Positions 6,917-16,522 of a DNA stretch of 64,000 nucleotides are shown piece by piece (within the stretch, counting starts at the first letter, position 1; each line of letters opens with the position of its first letter). The DNA is from an uncultured Prevotella sp. (GTDB taxonomy: Bacteria; Bacteroidota; Bacteroidia; Bacteroidales; Bacteroidaceae), in the NCBI GenBank assembly GCA_900770395.1, contig CAAGKM010000004.1:1-64000 (forward strand). Reading direction: 5' to 3'. The position numbers and the translations under genes are program-made. The notes below the pieces were generated by a model that was not told the DNA's origin, made no database searches, and was given only the letters and a program-made list of their open reading frames with translations.

Positions 6917-8560
6917 ATGCTGAAAAAGATTTCTATTTTGAGTTTGCTGTTGTCGGCGGCAGTCGGAGCAATGGCATGCACTAACCTGATTGTGGGCAAG
7001 AAGGCGAGTGTGGACGGAAGTGTGATGTGTACATATTCGTGCGACGACTACGGTATGTTCATCAAGTTGCAGACTTACCCTGCAGGGAAGCATGCAAAGG
7101 GTGAGATGCGCAAGATTTACAACTGGGAGACCGGTGAGTATGCGGGTGAGATACCCGAGGCTGCTGAGACCTATAACGTGGTGGGCAATATCAACGAGTA
7201 TCAGGTGACGATAGGAGAGACAACCTTCGGAGGACGTGAGGAGATGTGCGACACAACAGGACTGCTCGACTATGGCACGATGATTGCGCTGGCTCTGCAG
7301 CGCTCGAAGACGGCAAGAGAGGCGATAGGGGTGCTCACCACTCTGGCGGAGACCTACGGATATAACAGTGAGGGCGAGACCTTTACCATCTGCGACCCTA
7401 ACGAGGCGTGGATAATGGACATGATGGGCTGTGGACCGGGCAGCAAGCAGTGTGTGTGGGTGGCGCTCCGTGTGCCCGACGACTGCATCTGCGCCCATGC
7501 CAACCAGAGCCGCATCACCACCTTCAACCAAAAGGATAAGAAGAACGTGATGTGCTCGAAGAATGTGGTGAGTTATGCCCGCAAGATGGGATGGTACAGC
7601 GGCAAGGATGCCGACTTTTCATTTAACGCCGCATACGCCGCTCCCGACTTCTCGGGGCGTAGGGCGTGCGAGGCGCGTGTGTGGAGCTATTTTAATATGT
7701 ATGCCGACGGCATGGACAAGTATGTTGACTATGCGGCAGGAGTGAAAAAAGACGCTGAGCCGATGCCCCTGTGGATTGTGCCTAACAGGAAACTGTCGGT
7801 GGCTGACGTTGAGCGTGCCATGCGCGACCACTATGAGGGAACACCATTTGCCCTCGATGGCGACATCGGCGGCGGTATCTGGGAGATGCCTTACCGTCCG
7901 ACACCGCTGAGTTTCAAGGTTGGCGACAAGAAGTATTTCAACGAGCGCCCCATCAGCACCCAGCAGACAGGCTCAGTGTATGTTGCCCAGATGCGCTCAT
8001 GGCTGCCCAATGAGATTGGCGGCATACTGTGGTATGGCAATGACGACGGCAACATGGTGGCGTTCACGCCTGTTTACTGCTGTGTGGAGAAGGCTCCACG
8101 ATGCTACAACACTCCTGGAGCCGACGGCACACACTTCTCGATGGACAATGCTTTCTGGGTGTGCAACTGGGTGAGCAATATGGTTTATCCACGCTACAGC
8201 CAGATGTTTGGCGACTTGAAGATTGTGCGTGACTCGCTCGACAACTCATATTTCAAGAATCAGAAAGCCGTGGAGGACGAGGCTATGGCATTGTATAAGG
8301 AATCGCCAGCCAAAGCAAGAGCTTACCTCGCCAAATACTCATGCGACCGTGCTGAGGAAATGCTGGTGGCATGGAAAAATCTCGCCACATATCTCATTGT
8401 AAAACACAATGACATGGCGGTGCGTCCCGAGACCAGCCACGGAGTGTTCAAGATGACAAAGGCAGGACAGCCCGTGAGAGTTACTCGTCCGGGATTTCCT
8501 GACAGCTATAAGAAGAGGCTGGTAGAGACAAGCGGTGAGAAGTTTGCCGTGCCGGAGTGA
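6917..8560 (+). CDS. C69-family dipeptidase (PepD-like), secreted
   Basis: A 547-residue N-terminal-nucleophile peptidase of family C69, expected to cleave dipeptides in the periplasm. A signal peptide (MLKKISILSLLLSAAVGAMA) ends right before Cys21, which becomes the N-terminal catalytic residue; CTNLIVGKKAS and DGS follow as in the family. Further family-like segments are NEYQVTIGETTFGGR, EGETFTICDPNEAWIMD and the central WIVPNRKLSVADV. It is a single gene with its own promoter, convergent with the methyltransferase gene 31 bp downstream. Confidence 0.9.
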   Translation: MLKKISILSLLLSAAVGAMACTNLIVGKKASVDGSVMCTYSCDDYGMFIKLQTYPAGKHAKGEMRKIYNWETGEYAGEIPEAAETYNVVGNINEYQVTIGETTFGGREEMCDTTGLLDYGTMIALALQRSKTAREAIGVLTTLAETYGYNSEGETFTICDPNEAWIMDMMGCGPGSKQCVWVALRVPDDCICAHANQSRITTFNQKDKKNVMCSKNVVSYARKMGWYSGKDADFSFNAAYAAPDFSGRRACEARVWSYFNMYADGMDKYVDYAAGVKKDAEPMPLWIVPNRKLSVADVERAMRDHYEGTPFALDGDIGGGIWEMPYRPTPLSFKVGDKKYFNERPISTQQTGSVYVAQMRSWLPNEIGGILWYGNDDGNMVAFTPVYCCVEKAPRCYNTPGADGTHFSMDNAFWVCNWVSNMVYPRYSQMFGDLKIVRDSLDNSYFKNQKAVEDEAMALYKESPAKARAYLAKYSCDRAEEMLVAWKNLATYLIVKHNDMAVRPETSHGVFKMTKAGQPVRVTRPGFPDSYKKRLVETSGEKFAVPE

Positions 8561-8591
8561 AATGAAGAATGAAGAGTGAAGAATTCTTACA

Positions 8592-9335
8592 CTATCTTCT
8601 AAACTCGCTCAAGGTGACGGCTGTGGCGATGGCTACATTAAGGCTTTCGGCATGGTCGTCACTTTTTGTGAACGAGGGTATGAGCAGCTTGTGGGTCACG
8701 AGTGCCCTCACAGGCTCGGATATTCCGTTACCCTCGTTGCCCATCACGATTACGCCGTTGGTGGTGAGCTTTTGGCTGTAGATGTTACTGCCGTCGAGCA
8801 GAGTGCCGTAGACAGGCACGCCGTCTTCCGCAATGTCGGTGAGCGTCTGCACAAGGTCACAGTAAACTATATTCACCCTTGCGATGCTGCCCATCGTTGC
8901 CTGCACCACCTTGGGACTGAATGCGTCGGCGGTGTTCTGGCTGCAAAGAATGGTGGAGATGCCAAACCAGTCGGCAATTCGTATTATCGTGCCGAGGTTG
9001 CCGGGGTCCTGCACTCCGTCGAGGGCAAGCACGAGATTGCTTTTGGCATCAATGTATTCAGAAGACGAGGGCAGTGGAAAGAGTGCGAGCACCTCCTGCG
9101 GATGCTGCTGGAAAGAGATCTGTCGCAGCTCACCCTCGCTCACACATATGCTCTGGATGCCGTCGGCGGCATTTCTGTCTATCCACTCTTGTGTGGCAAA
9201 AATCATTTTCGGCTGCATTCGCCGCATCAGGTCGCCCACGGTTTTGGGACCCTCAGCCACAAACAGATTATTTTGTGTCCTGTATTTCTTTTGCTCCAAA
9301 GAATGTATCAGTTTCAGTTGATTTTTGCTTATCAT
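8592..9335 (-). CDS. TrmH/SpoU-family RNA methyltransferase
   Basis: A 247-residue SPOUT methyltransferase that should 2'-O-methylate a ribose in rRNA or tRNA using SAM. An N-terminal substrate-binding domain (KKYRTQNNLFVAEGPKTV) precedes the knot domain with motif 1 LDGVQDPGNLGTIIRIADW, motif 2 VIVMGNEGNGIS and motif 3 AESLNVAIATAV. I start at the ATG 9335; a TTG two codons upstream is also in frame. It is divergent from the barrel gene at 9431, with back-to-back promoters. Confidence 0.9.
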   Translation of the reverse strand: MISKNQLKLIHSLEQKKYRTQNNLFVAEGPKTVGDLMRRMQPKMIFATQEWIDRNAADGIQSICVSEGELRQISFQQHPQEVLALFPLPSSSEYIDAKSNLVLALDGVQDPGNLGTIIRIADWFGISTILCSQNTADAFSPKVVQATMGSIARVNIVYCDLVQTLTDIAEDGVPVYGTLLDGSNIYSQKLTTNGVIVMGNEGNGISEPVRALVTHKLLIPSFTKSDDHAESLNVAIATAVTLSEFRR

Positions 9336-9380
9336 GCTCAATTAATTGTGTGTAAAATGTTGAATTTCCCGTTTCTGTTG

Positions 9381-9409
9381 CAAAGTTACAGATTTTTTTC
9401 TTAACTTTG
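9381..9409. promoter_or_regulatory. divergent promoter pair
   Basis: TAACTTTG lies on the minus strand at 9381-9388 (for the methyltransferase) and on the plus strand at 9402-9409 (for the barrel protein), 13 bp apart, so the two polymerases would compete. The -33 elements are weak (GTTG at 9377-9380 for the plus strand). Confidence 0.6.
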
Positions 9410-9430
9410 CACATTATTTTCAGATTTTTC

Positions 9431-11653
9431 ATGCGTAGCACAATATATGTACTTATATTTTTGGTGTCGCTGCTGTTTGCGGCATGCTCTCCGTCAAAGT
9501 ATGTGGCAGAGGGTGAGATGCTACTCGACGACATCAAGATAGAGGTCGACGGCGATTATCCCGACATCAATGTCGGACAGTTGAAGTCGTATGTCTATCA
9601 GCGTGGCAACTCACGCTGGTTTGGCGCCTTCAAGATACCGCTCTCCACTTATTCGCTCTCGGGCCGCGACAGTGCGGTGTGGATCAACCGTGTGCTGAAG
9701 CGCATGGGTGAGGCGCCTGTTATTTACGACTCGCTGAAGACTGTGCGCAGCTGCACCGACCTTCGTGCCGCCATGCAGAACCAGGGCTATCTGCATGCTG
9801 TGGTGGATGCCGACACGGTGACGCTGAAACCCAAGCGCACCAGAGTGAAGTACACGCTGCGCCCAGGTGAGCCCTTTTATATAAAAAATGTGAGCTATGA
9901 CATACGTGACTCGGTGATAGCCGGTGTGCTGGCGCAAAAGGGCGGCGATGACAGGATTGTGCCGGGCATGAAATTTAATGCAAACAAGCTGAACGATGAG
10001 CGCAAGCGAATTGCCGACCTGCTGGTGAACAACGGATATTATAAGTTCAACAAGGACTTTATCCGTTATACTGCCGACACGCTGCGCGACGACCGCAATA
10101 TCGGACTGACGCTGCACCTGATGCCCTACCGCACGAATGTGGTTCCCGACACGCTGCACCCATTCTACCGTATAGGGAAAATAAGATACATCCCGGGCAC
10201 CATCGCAGACGGTACCGCTGACAGCAAAATGCATCTGCGAATGGGAGTGCTGCGTGCCAACACCGCCATGCATGAGGGTATGCCTTATTCGTCGAACGAT
10301 TTGCAGAAAACCTACAACAACTTCGGCAGGCTGTCGGCTGTGAGATATACCAATATAACCTTCGACGAGCGTCCCGGCAATATTCTCGACTGTAATATCC
10401 AGGTGAGCACCAATAAGCCCCATACCATCAGTTTTGAGCCCGAGGGCACCAATACTGCTGGCGATCTGGGAGCAGCAGCAGCGCTGACATATCAGAACCG
10501 CAACCTGTTCAGGGGCAGTGAGCTGCTGAGCATTCAGCTGCGTGGAGCCTACGAGGCGATACACGGACTTGAGGGTTACAGCAATTCTAACTTTGTGGAG
10601 TATGGAGTGGAGGCGAGACTGTCGTTTCCGCGCTTTTTGTTGCCGTTTGCCAGCACCCATTTTCTGCAGCGTTCCGACATGAGCACCCAACTCTCGGTGA
10701 TGTACGATAACCAGGAGCGTCCTGAATACCACCGTCGTGTGCTTAACGCCGCACTGAAATACAAGTGGGCAAACGCCGGTCATCACGACCGTTATCAGGT
10801 TGACCTCATTGACATGAGTTATGTGTATATGCCGTGGATTTCTGAGACATTCCGCAAGGATTATCTTGAAGACAATAACAACCGCAACGCCATTCTGCGC
10901 TACAACTATGAGAACATGCTCATAATGAAATTGGGCTTGGGCTATACATATAATAATGGTACGCGTGCGATAAAACTCAACCTTGAGTCGGCGGGCAACC
11001 TGCTCGGAGGCATTGCAAAATTGGCAAACTCATCGAAAAACGAGCTTGGGCAATATCGTGTGATGAATATAGCCTTCGCCCAATATGTCAAGGCTGATAT
11101 CGACTACACCCGCAACATCAGGCTCGACTACAACAACCAGCTTGTGCTGCATGCTGCCTTAGGCGTCGCCTATCCATATGGCAACAGCAGGGTACTGCCT
11201 TTCGAGAAACGCTACTTCTCGGGAGGAGCCAACAGCGTGCGCGGTTGGAGTGTGCGCTCATTGGGGCCTGGAAAATTCCGTGGCACTGACGGAAATATCG
11301 ACTTCATCAACCAGACGGGCGACTTGAAGCTCGACCTCAACATGGAGTATCGTGCCCACCTGTTCTGGAAGTTCAACGGCGCCGTGTTTGTGGATGCCGG
11401 AAACATCTGGACTTTGCGCAACTATGAGGACCAGCCCGGCGGACAATTCAAGATTGACGAGTTTTGGAAACAGATAGCCGTGGGATATGGAGCAGGAGTG
11501 CGTCTGAACTTCGACTATTTCATTGTGCGCTTCGACCTTGGAATGAAGGCTGTCAATCCTGCCTATGAAAATCATCGCGACCACTATCCTATAGTGCATC
11601 CCGACCTCGGCCGTGACCTTACTTTCCACTTTGCAATAGGCTATCCATTCTGA
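9431..11653 (+). CDS. BamA/TamA-family outer membrane protein with lipoprotein signal
   Basis: A 740-residue Omp85-type protein that probably helps insert or export outer-membrane proteins. A lipobox signal (MRSTIYVLIFLVSLLFAAC) anchors the N-terminus; POTRA-like repeats follow (GEPFYIKNVSYDI, FYRIGKIRYIPGT), then a C-terminal barrel with RYFSGGANSVRGW, the typical Omp85 RGF-like loop, and a terminal aromatic residue (FHFAIGYPF). The ATG at 9431 starts the signal peptide; 9407 lies within the promoter. Its 3' end overlaps the convergent lipoprotein gene by 35 bp. Confidence 0.85.
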   Translation: MRSTIYVLIFLVSLLFAACSPSKYVAEGEMLLDDIKIEVDGDYPDINVGQLKSYVYQRGNSRWFGAFKIPLSTYSLSGRDSAVWINRVLKRMGEAPVIYDSLKTVRSCTDLRAAMQNQGYLHAVVDADTVTLKPKRTRVKYTLRPGEPFYIKNVSYDIRDSVIAGVLAQKGGDDRIVPGMKFNANKLNDERKRIADLLVNNGYYKFNKDFIRYTADTLRDDRNIGLTLHLMPYRTNVVPDTLHPFYRIGKIRYIPGTIADGTADSKMHLRMGVLRANTAMHEGMPYSSNDLQKTYNNFGRLSAVRYTNITFDERPGNILDCNIQVSTNKPHTISFEPEGTNTAGDLGAAAALTYQNRNLFRGSELLSIQLRGAYEAIHGLEGYSNSNFVEYGVEARLSFPRFLLPFASTHFLQRSDMSTQLSVMYDNQERPEYHRRVLNAALKYKWANAGHHDRYQVDLIDMSYVYMPWISETFRKDYLEDNNNRNAILRYNYENMLIMKLGLGYTYNNGTRAIKLNLESAGNLLGGIAKLANSSKNELGQYRVMNIAFAQYVKADIDYTRNIRLDYNNQLVLHAALGVAYPYGNSRVLPFEKRYFSGGANSVRGWSVRSLGPGKFRGTDGNIDFINQTGDLKLDLNMEYRAHLFWKFNGAVFVDAGNIWTLRNYEDQPGGQFKIDEFWKQIAVGYGAGVRLNFDYFIVRFDLGMKAVNPAYENHRDHYPIVHPDLGRDLTFHFAIGYPF

Positions 11654-12083
11654 CGAGCCATTTGCCGTTGCGCTTCACCACGTGAAACGAGAAACTCTGC
11701 CCATCCTTCACCTCGGGAGTGCCCTCAATGTCATGTGCCAATACAATGTTATCAGCGATAAGTTCAACCGCAGCAGTTGTGTCGGACAGCATCGACAGAT
11801 TGTCGACACTCACCGTAGCCGCCTCATCCTGATTTCTTATCATTGCCACTGTGGCAGAGTCGACATTGCTTGCCAGCAGTACTATCCATTTGCGGCTGTC
11901 GCCGGTGGTCATTGCCGCTGCCTCTTTCAACTCGTAGTTGAACAGGTGGTTGCCAAACTTCTCCGCTGTCTCCACGATTTTCTCTTCTTCTGTGGAATAC
12001 ATATGGCACGAGCTGAGCATCGCCGTGATGGCTATATATGTGAAAAATATAATGCCCGACTTGCGAAAATCTTTAAAATACAT
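11619..12083 (-). CDS. putative lipoprotein
   Basis: A 154-residue lipoprotein. The start MYFKDFRKSGIIFFTYIAIT ends in the lipobox AMLSSC. The mature domain has the small alpha+beta (cystatin/NTF2-like) look of DUF4878-type proteins: a helical start (EEEKIVETAEKFGNHLFNYELKEAAAMTT) and beta strands ending VVKRNGKWLVRMD. I do not assign a function. Its 3' end overlaps the end of the convergent barrel gene. Confidence 0.7.
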   Translation of the reverse strand: MYFKDFRKSGIIFFTYIAITAMLSSCHMYSTEEEKIVETAEKFGNHLFNYELKEAAAMTTGDSRKWIVLLASNVDSATVAMIRNQDEAATVSVDNLSMLSDTTAAVELIADNIVLAHDIEGTPEVKDGQSFSFHVVKRNGKWLVRMDSLLQSGK

Positions 12084-12133
12084 CTTTCTCAATTTAAAAT
12101 TATTGAAATTTTCCACAAAGATAATGATTTTAT

Positions 12134-12164
12134 TTTGTAAATCACGTTTTTTTTGCTAATTTTG
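12134..12164 (+). promoter_or_regulatory. promoter of the MBL-fold/DEAD-box operon
   Basis: TTTG (12134-12137), 19 nt, TAATTTTG (12157-12164), 18 bp before the ATG at 12183. Confidence 0.65.
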
Positions 12165-12182
12165 CAGAAAATAATAACCAAA

Positions 12183-13013
12183 ATGCTGAAATTTATCTCA
12201 TTCGGCAGCGGAAGTAGCGGCAATTGCTATTGTTTGAGCACTGCCACCGACGCTATATTGATAGACATGGGTGTGGGCATCCGTCTGTTGAGAAAGCACG
12301 CAAGCGAGTATGGTGTAAACCTGTCGCTTGTGAGCAATATTCTTGTGACCCACGACCATGCTGACCATATCAAGGCGGTGGGTGTGGTGAGCCATGAGCG
12401 GCATCTGCCGGTGTGGACCACCGAGAAGGTGCATCAGGGCATTGTCCGCAACTATTGTGTGCCTAAGAAGGTGGATGCCGAGCTGGTGCGTAACATTGAG
12501 AAGGAGCGCACCTATCAGGTGGGTGAGTTTAGTGTGACGGCATTCGATGTTCCTCACGACTCCACCGACTGTGTGGGTTACTGCATTGAGGCAGAGGGTG
12601 AGACCGTGTGCATCATCACAGATGTCGGCAACATCACCGACACCATAAAGGGCTATATAAGCCGTGCCAACCGCCTGGTGATAGAGGCGAATTACGACCG
12701 TGAGATGCTTATCAACGGCAAATATCCTAATTTTCTCAAGAAACGTATTATGAGCGGAGTGGGGCACAGCAGCAATGAGGATTGCGCCAACGCCTTAGTG
12801 GAGAACCTCACCGACAGGATAAAGACTGTGTGTCTGTGCCATCTCAGCGAGGAGAACAATCATCCCGAGCTGGCGCGCAAGTCAGTGGAGGCTATCATGC
12901 GCTCCCACGGCATAGTGCCCGACAAGGACTTTGACCTGATGGTGCTCCGGCGCACGCTGCCGACAGTAATATTTGAAACCGGCGACAACGATGATGGAGA
13001 CGATACTGAATAA
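12183..13013 (+). CDS. MBL-fold metallo-hydrolase (YycJ/WalJ-like)
   Basis: A 276-residue cytoplasmic metallo-beta-lactamase-fold protein. MLKFISFGSGSSGNCY is the standard YycJ start; THDHADH (about 56-62) is the HxHxDH metal site, with GHSSNEDCANAL and LCHLSEENNHPE later. Related proteins are linked to cell-wall control or act as DNA exonucleases. I use the ATG at 12183, since the upstream start lies in the promoter. Its 3' end overlaps the helicase gene by 20 bp, so they form an operon. Confidence 0.88.
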   Translation: MLKFISFGSGSSGNCYCLSTATDAILIDMGVGIRLLRKHASEYGVNLSLVSNILVTHDHADHIKAVGVVSHERHLPVWTTEKVHQGIVRNYCVPKKVDAELVRNIEKERTYQVGEFSVTAFDVPHDSTDCVGYCIEAEGETVCIITDVGNITDTIKGYISRANRLVIEANYDREMLINGKYPNFLKKRIMSGVGHSSNEDCANALVENLTDRIKTVCLCHLSEENNHPELARKSVEAIMRSHGIVPDKDFDLMVLRRTLPTVIFETGDNDDGDDTE

Positions 13014-14310
13014 GCTGGGCATTGAGACTCTCAATGACATGCAGCGCGAGGCGTTTGCCGCAATCACCGGGAACAGCGGCGATGTGATAATCCTCTCGCC
13101 AACAGGCAGCGGCAAGACGCTTGCCTATCTTCTGCCGTTGGTGCAGATGCTCTCTGCAGATGACGGAGTGCAGGCGCTTGTGGTCACTCCGGGCCGTGAG
13201 TTGGCACTGCAGTCATCGATGGTGATGAAGAGCATGGGCTGCGGACTGCGCTCTACGGCATGCTATGGCGGTCGCACCGCAATGGAGGAGCACAAGACGC
13301 TACGCGAGGTTCAGCCACATGTGGTGTTCGGCACTCCGGGCCGTCTCAACGACCATCTAAGCAAGAACAATATAAATCCCTACGGTGTGCGTTTCCTCAT
13401 CATCGACGAGTTCGATAAGTGTCTTGAGATGGGATTTGCCGACGAGATGTCACGCTTGGTGAAACAGCTTCTGGGATTGCGCCGCCGTATACTGCTCTCA
13501 GCCACCGACGCAGAGGATATTCCACGTTTTGTGAGAATACACGATGCCAAGATGCTTGATTTCACCGACGAGTCCTCGCAGGTGAGCGGGCGCGTAATAA
13601 TATATAAGGTGCAGAGCGAGTCGAAGGATAAGCTCGGCACTCTCAGTCGTCTGCTCCGCAGTCAGGGCGACAGCAGCAGTATTGTGTTTCTTAACTACCG
13701 TGACGCAGTGGAACGCACTGCCGACTATCTGCGTAAATGCGGTTTCGCAGTGAGTGCTTTTCATGGAGGCATGGAGCAGAAGCAGCGCGAGGATGCGCTC
13801 TATAAGTTCAGCAACGGCTCGGCAAACGTGTGTGTCAGCACCGACCTCGCATCACGTGGACTCGACATCCCCGACATCGACAACATCATACACTATCATC
13901 TGCCCCAGACCGAGGACGACTACATTCACCGTGTGGGGCGCACGGCACGTTGGGAGGCAAGCGGCAAGGCGTATTTCGTGCTTGGTCCCGAGGAGCATGT
14001 TCCTGAGTTTGTAGAGGGTGAGCTTGAGAACTTTGGCATTGAGGATGACAGTCTGTTGCCGCTGCCGGCGGAGCCACGCATGACTACTATATATATAGGT
14101 AAGGGCAAGAAGGATAAGATAAGCAAGGGCGACATTGTGGGATTTCTCTGTAAGAAGGGCGGACTGCAGTCGTCGGAGATAGGCCGCATCGACGTGATGG
14201 ACCGATATGCCTATGCTGCGGTGAGCCGTCCCAAGGTCGGCAAGTTGCTTTCACTGCTCCGTGGTGAGAAGATAAAAGGCGTGAAGACCGTAGTAGAATT
14301 GGTGAAATAG
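12994..14310 (+). CDS. DEAD-box RNA helicase with DbpA-type RNA-binding tail
   Basis: A 438-residue ATP-dependent RNA helicase. Motifs in order: LNDMQREA (Q motif), SPTGSGKT (Walker A), TPGREL, GTPGRL, DEFD in place of DEAD, SAT, and in the second domain DLASRGLDIP and HRVGRTAR. The C-terminus (MTTIYIGKGKKDKISKGDIV to the end) matches the DbpA RNA-binding domain, so the likely role is 23S rRNA or ribosome assembly. The ATG at 12994 (METILNKLG) is preferred; one at 12991 is equivalent. It overlaps the MBL gene. Confidence 0.88.
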   Translation: METILNKLGIETLNDMQREAFAAITGNSGDVIILSPTGSGKTLAYLLPLVQMLSADDGVQALVVTPGRELALQSSMVMKSMGCGLRSTACYGGRTAMEEHKTLREVQPHVVFGTPGRLNDHLSKNNINPYGVRFLIIDEFDKCLEMGFADEMSRLVKQLLGLRRRILLSATDAEDIPRFVRIHDAKMLDFTDESSQVSGRVIIYKVQSESKDKLGTLSRLLRSQGDSSSIVFLNYRDAVERTADYLRKCGFAVSAFHGGMEQKQREDALYKFSNGSANVCVSTDLASRGLDIPDIDNIIHYHLPQTEDDYIHRVGRTARWEASGKAYFVLGPEEHVPEFVEGELENFGIEDDSLLPLPAEPRMTTIYIGKGKKDKISKGDIVGFLCKKGGLQSSEIGRIDVMDRYAYAAVSRPKVGKLLSLLRGEKIKGVKTVVELVK

Positions 14311-14382
14311 TCATGCTTTTGTATTGCGAGGATAGCAAAATGATATATATGCGCCCTGTTGTTATGAAATATTGCTAAAATA

Positions 14383-14414
14383 TTTGGCGGTTTAAGATAA
14401 AAAGTGTAAATTTG
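14383..14414 (+). promoter_or_regulatory. promoter of serC-serA
   Basis: TTTG (14383-14386), a 20-nt spacer, TAAATTTG (14407-14414). A 70-nt leader precedes the ATG at 14489. Confidence 0.65.
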
Positions 14415-14488
14415 CACCGCATTTCACGAACATAGCGTGAATTTAGTGGTGAATAAATAGAAAAATAAATAATTAAAACTAAACGTTT

Positions 14489-15556
14489 ATGAAGAAGTAC
14501 AATTTTAATGCAGGTCCTTCGATGCTTCCTCGTGAAGTGATTGAGAACACCGCAAAGCAGTGTCTGGACTTCCAGGATTCAGGTCTCTCATTGATGGAGA
14601 TTAGTCATCGTGCCAAGAATTTCCAGCCCGTTGTTGACGAGGCAGAGGCTCTCGTGAAAGAGCTCCTCCAGGTGCCAGAGGGTTATTCGGTATTATTCCT
14701 TGGAGGTGGCGCCTCGTTGGAATTCTGTATGATACCATATAACTTCCTGATCAAGAAGGCTGGTTATCTGAATACTGGTGTATGGGCAAAGAAGGCAATG
14801 AAAGAGGCTAAGCTCTTCGGTGAGGTGGTAGAGGTGGCTTCTTCAGCTGACGCCAACTATACCTTTATCCCGAAGGATTGGACATGCCCGTCAGATATCG
14901 ACTATCTGCACATCACAACCAACAATACCATCTATGGTACTGAAATCCGTAAGGATCTTGACGTGAATGTGCCCATCATCGCCGACATGTCATCAGACAT
15001 AATGAGCCGTCCTGTAGATGTAAGCAAGTATGACTGCATCTACGGTGGTGCCCAGAAGAACCTCTCTATGGCAGGTGTAACATTCGTAATTGTAAAGAAC
15101 GACGCTCTCGGAAAGGCTCCACGCGAGATTCCTACAATGCTCGACTATCGCACACACGTTGAGAAGGGCTCCATGTTCAACACTCCACCTGTAGTTCCTA
15201 TCTATTGTATGCTTGAGAACCTTCGTTGGATTAAGAAGAACGGTGGTGTTGAGGCTATGGCAAAGAGGGCAGAGGAGAGAGCTGCCATCGTCTATGGTGA
15301 GATCGACCGCAACAAGCTGTTCCACGGTACTGTTGAGACTGAGGACCGCTCGCTGATGAACATCTGCTTCGTGATGAACGACGAGTATAAGGAATTGGAG
15401 AAACCGTTCTTCGATTTTGCCACTTCAAAGGGAATGGTGGGCATCAAGGGTCACCGCTCTGTTGGCGGTTTCCGTGCAAGCTGCTACAATGCCCAGACCA
15501 TCGAGGGTGTTGAGGCTCTCGTTGCCTGCATGAAGGAGTTTGAGGCTATGAACTAA
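14489..15556 (+). CDS. serC: phosphoserine aminotransferase
   Basis: SerC makes 3-phosphoserine from 3-phosphohydroxypyruvate and glutamate with PLP. The 355-residue protein has the hallmark start YNFNAGPSMLPREV, the LFLGGGAS phosphate-binding loop, and GGAQKNLS with the PLP lysine; KGHRSVGGFRAS is the usual C-terminal substrate segment. It is followed after 22 bp by serA, so two consecutive steps of serine synthesis are co-transcribed. Confidence 0.96.
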   Translation: MKKYNFNAGPSMLPREVIENTAKQCLDFQDSGLSLMEISHRAKNFQPVVDEAEALVKELLQVPEGYSVLFLGGGASLEFCMIPYNFLIKKAGYLNTGVWAKKAMKEAKLFGEVVEVASSADANYTFIPKDWTCPSDIDYLHITTNNTIYGTEIRKDLDVNVPIIADMSSDIMSRPVDVSKYDCIYGGAQKNLSMAGVTFVIVKNDALGKAPREIPTMLDYRTHVEKGSMFNTPPVVPIYCMLENLRWIKKNGGVEAMAKRAEERAAIVYGEIDRNKLFHGTVETEDRSLMNICFVMNDEYKELEKPFFDFATSKGMVGIKGHRSVGGFRASCYNAQTIEGVEALVACMKEFEAMN

Positions 15557-15578
15557 TAAGAAGTAATAAAAAGAAATT

Positions 15579-16496
15579 ATGAAAGTTTTAGTAGCTACAG
15601 AGAAACCTTTCGCAGCCGCCGCTGTGGAGGGAATAAAGAAAGAGGTTGAGGCTGCAGGCAATGAGCTTGTGCTGCTTGAGAAATATACGGAGAAACAGCA
15701 GCTTCTCGATGCTGTTGCCGATGCTGATGCGCTCATCGTGCGCAGCGACAAGGTGACTGCTGAGGTGCTTGATGCTGCAAAGCAGCTGAAGATTGTAGTG
15801 CGTGCCGGTGCCGGTTACGACAATATCGACTGTGAGGCTGCAAAGGCAAAGGGCGTTGTGGCTGAGAACACTCCCGGTCAGAACTCCAACGCTGTGGCAG
15901 AGCTTGTATTCGGTATGCTTGTTGCCGCCGTGCGCAACTTCTACAACGGCAAGGCAGGCACTGAGCTTTATGGCAAGAAGCTGGGTATCCTTGCCTTCGG
16001 TAATGTTGGCCGCAATGTTGCCCGTATTGCCAAGGGCTTTGGTATGGACGTTTATGCTTACGATGCTTTCTGTCCTGCTGACGTAATCGAGGCTGCCGGT
16101 GTTCATGCTGTGGCAAATCAGGACGCTCTCTTCGAGACCTGCGATGTGGTTTCACTCCATATCCCGGCTACTCCTGAGACAAAGCAGAGCATCAACAAGG
16201 CTCTCGTTGGCAAGATGAAGAAGGGCGGCATCCTCGTGAACACTGCCCGCAAGGAAGTTATCAACGAGCCTGAGCTTATCAGTCTCATGGCTGAGCGTGC
16301 CGACCTGAAGTTTGTCACCGACATCATGCCTGATGCCAATGACGAGTTTGCCAAGTTCGAGGGCCGCTACTTCACCACACCTAAGAAGATGGGTGCGCAG
16401 ACTGCCGAGGCTAACATCAATGCCGGCATAGCTGCCGCCAAGCAGATTAACGCCTTCTTCAAGGACGGATGCACAAAGTTCCAGGTGAATAAGTAA
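15579..16496 (+). CDS. serA: D-3-phosphoglycerate dehydrogenase (short form, no ACT domain)
   Basis: SerA oxidises 3-phosphoglycerate, the first step of serine synthesis. The 305-residue protein has the substrate-binding VVRAGAGYDNID, the Rossmann segment LGILAFGNVGRNVARIA, and NTARKEVINEPEL. The regulatory ACT domain is absent, so serine feedback through it is not expected. In the place of the usual PHxG catalytic His segment it reads TPKKMGAQTAEA, without His. It is the second gene of the serC operon. Confidence 0.92.
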   Translation: MKVLVATEKPFAAAAVEGIKKEVEAAGNELVLLEKYTEKQQLLDAVADADALIVRSDKVTAEVLDAAKQLKIVVRAGAGYDNIDCEAAKAKGVVAENTPGQNSNAVAELVFGMLVAAVRNFYNGKAGTELYGKKLGILAFGNVGRNVARIAKGFGMDVYAYDAFCPADVIEAAGVHAVANQDALFETCDVVSLHIPATPETKQSINKALVGKMKKGGILVNTARKEVINEPELISLMAERADLKFVTDIMPDANDEFAKFEGRYFTTPKKMGAQTAEANINAGIAAAKQINAFFKDGCTKFQVNK

Positions 16497-16522
16497 AAAT
16501 GTGTTTTAAATGAATTGATTTT

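Noticed and set aside
9611..10786. 391-codon minus-strand open frame
   Set aside because: It runs antisense inside the well supported BamA/TamA-like gene, has no recognisable motif and a composition set by the codon use of the real gene.
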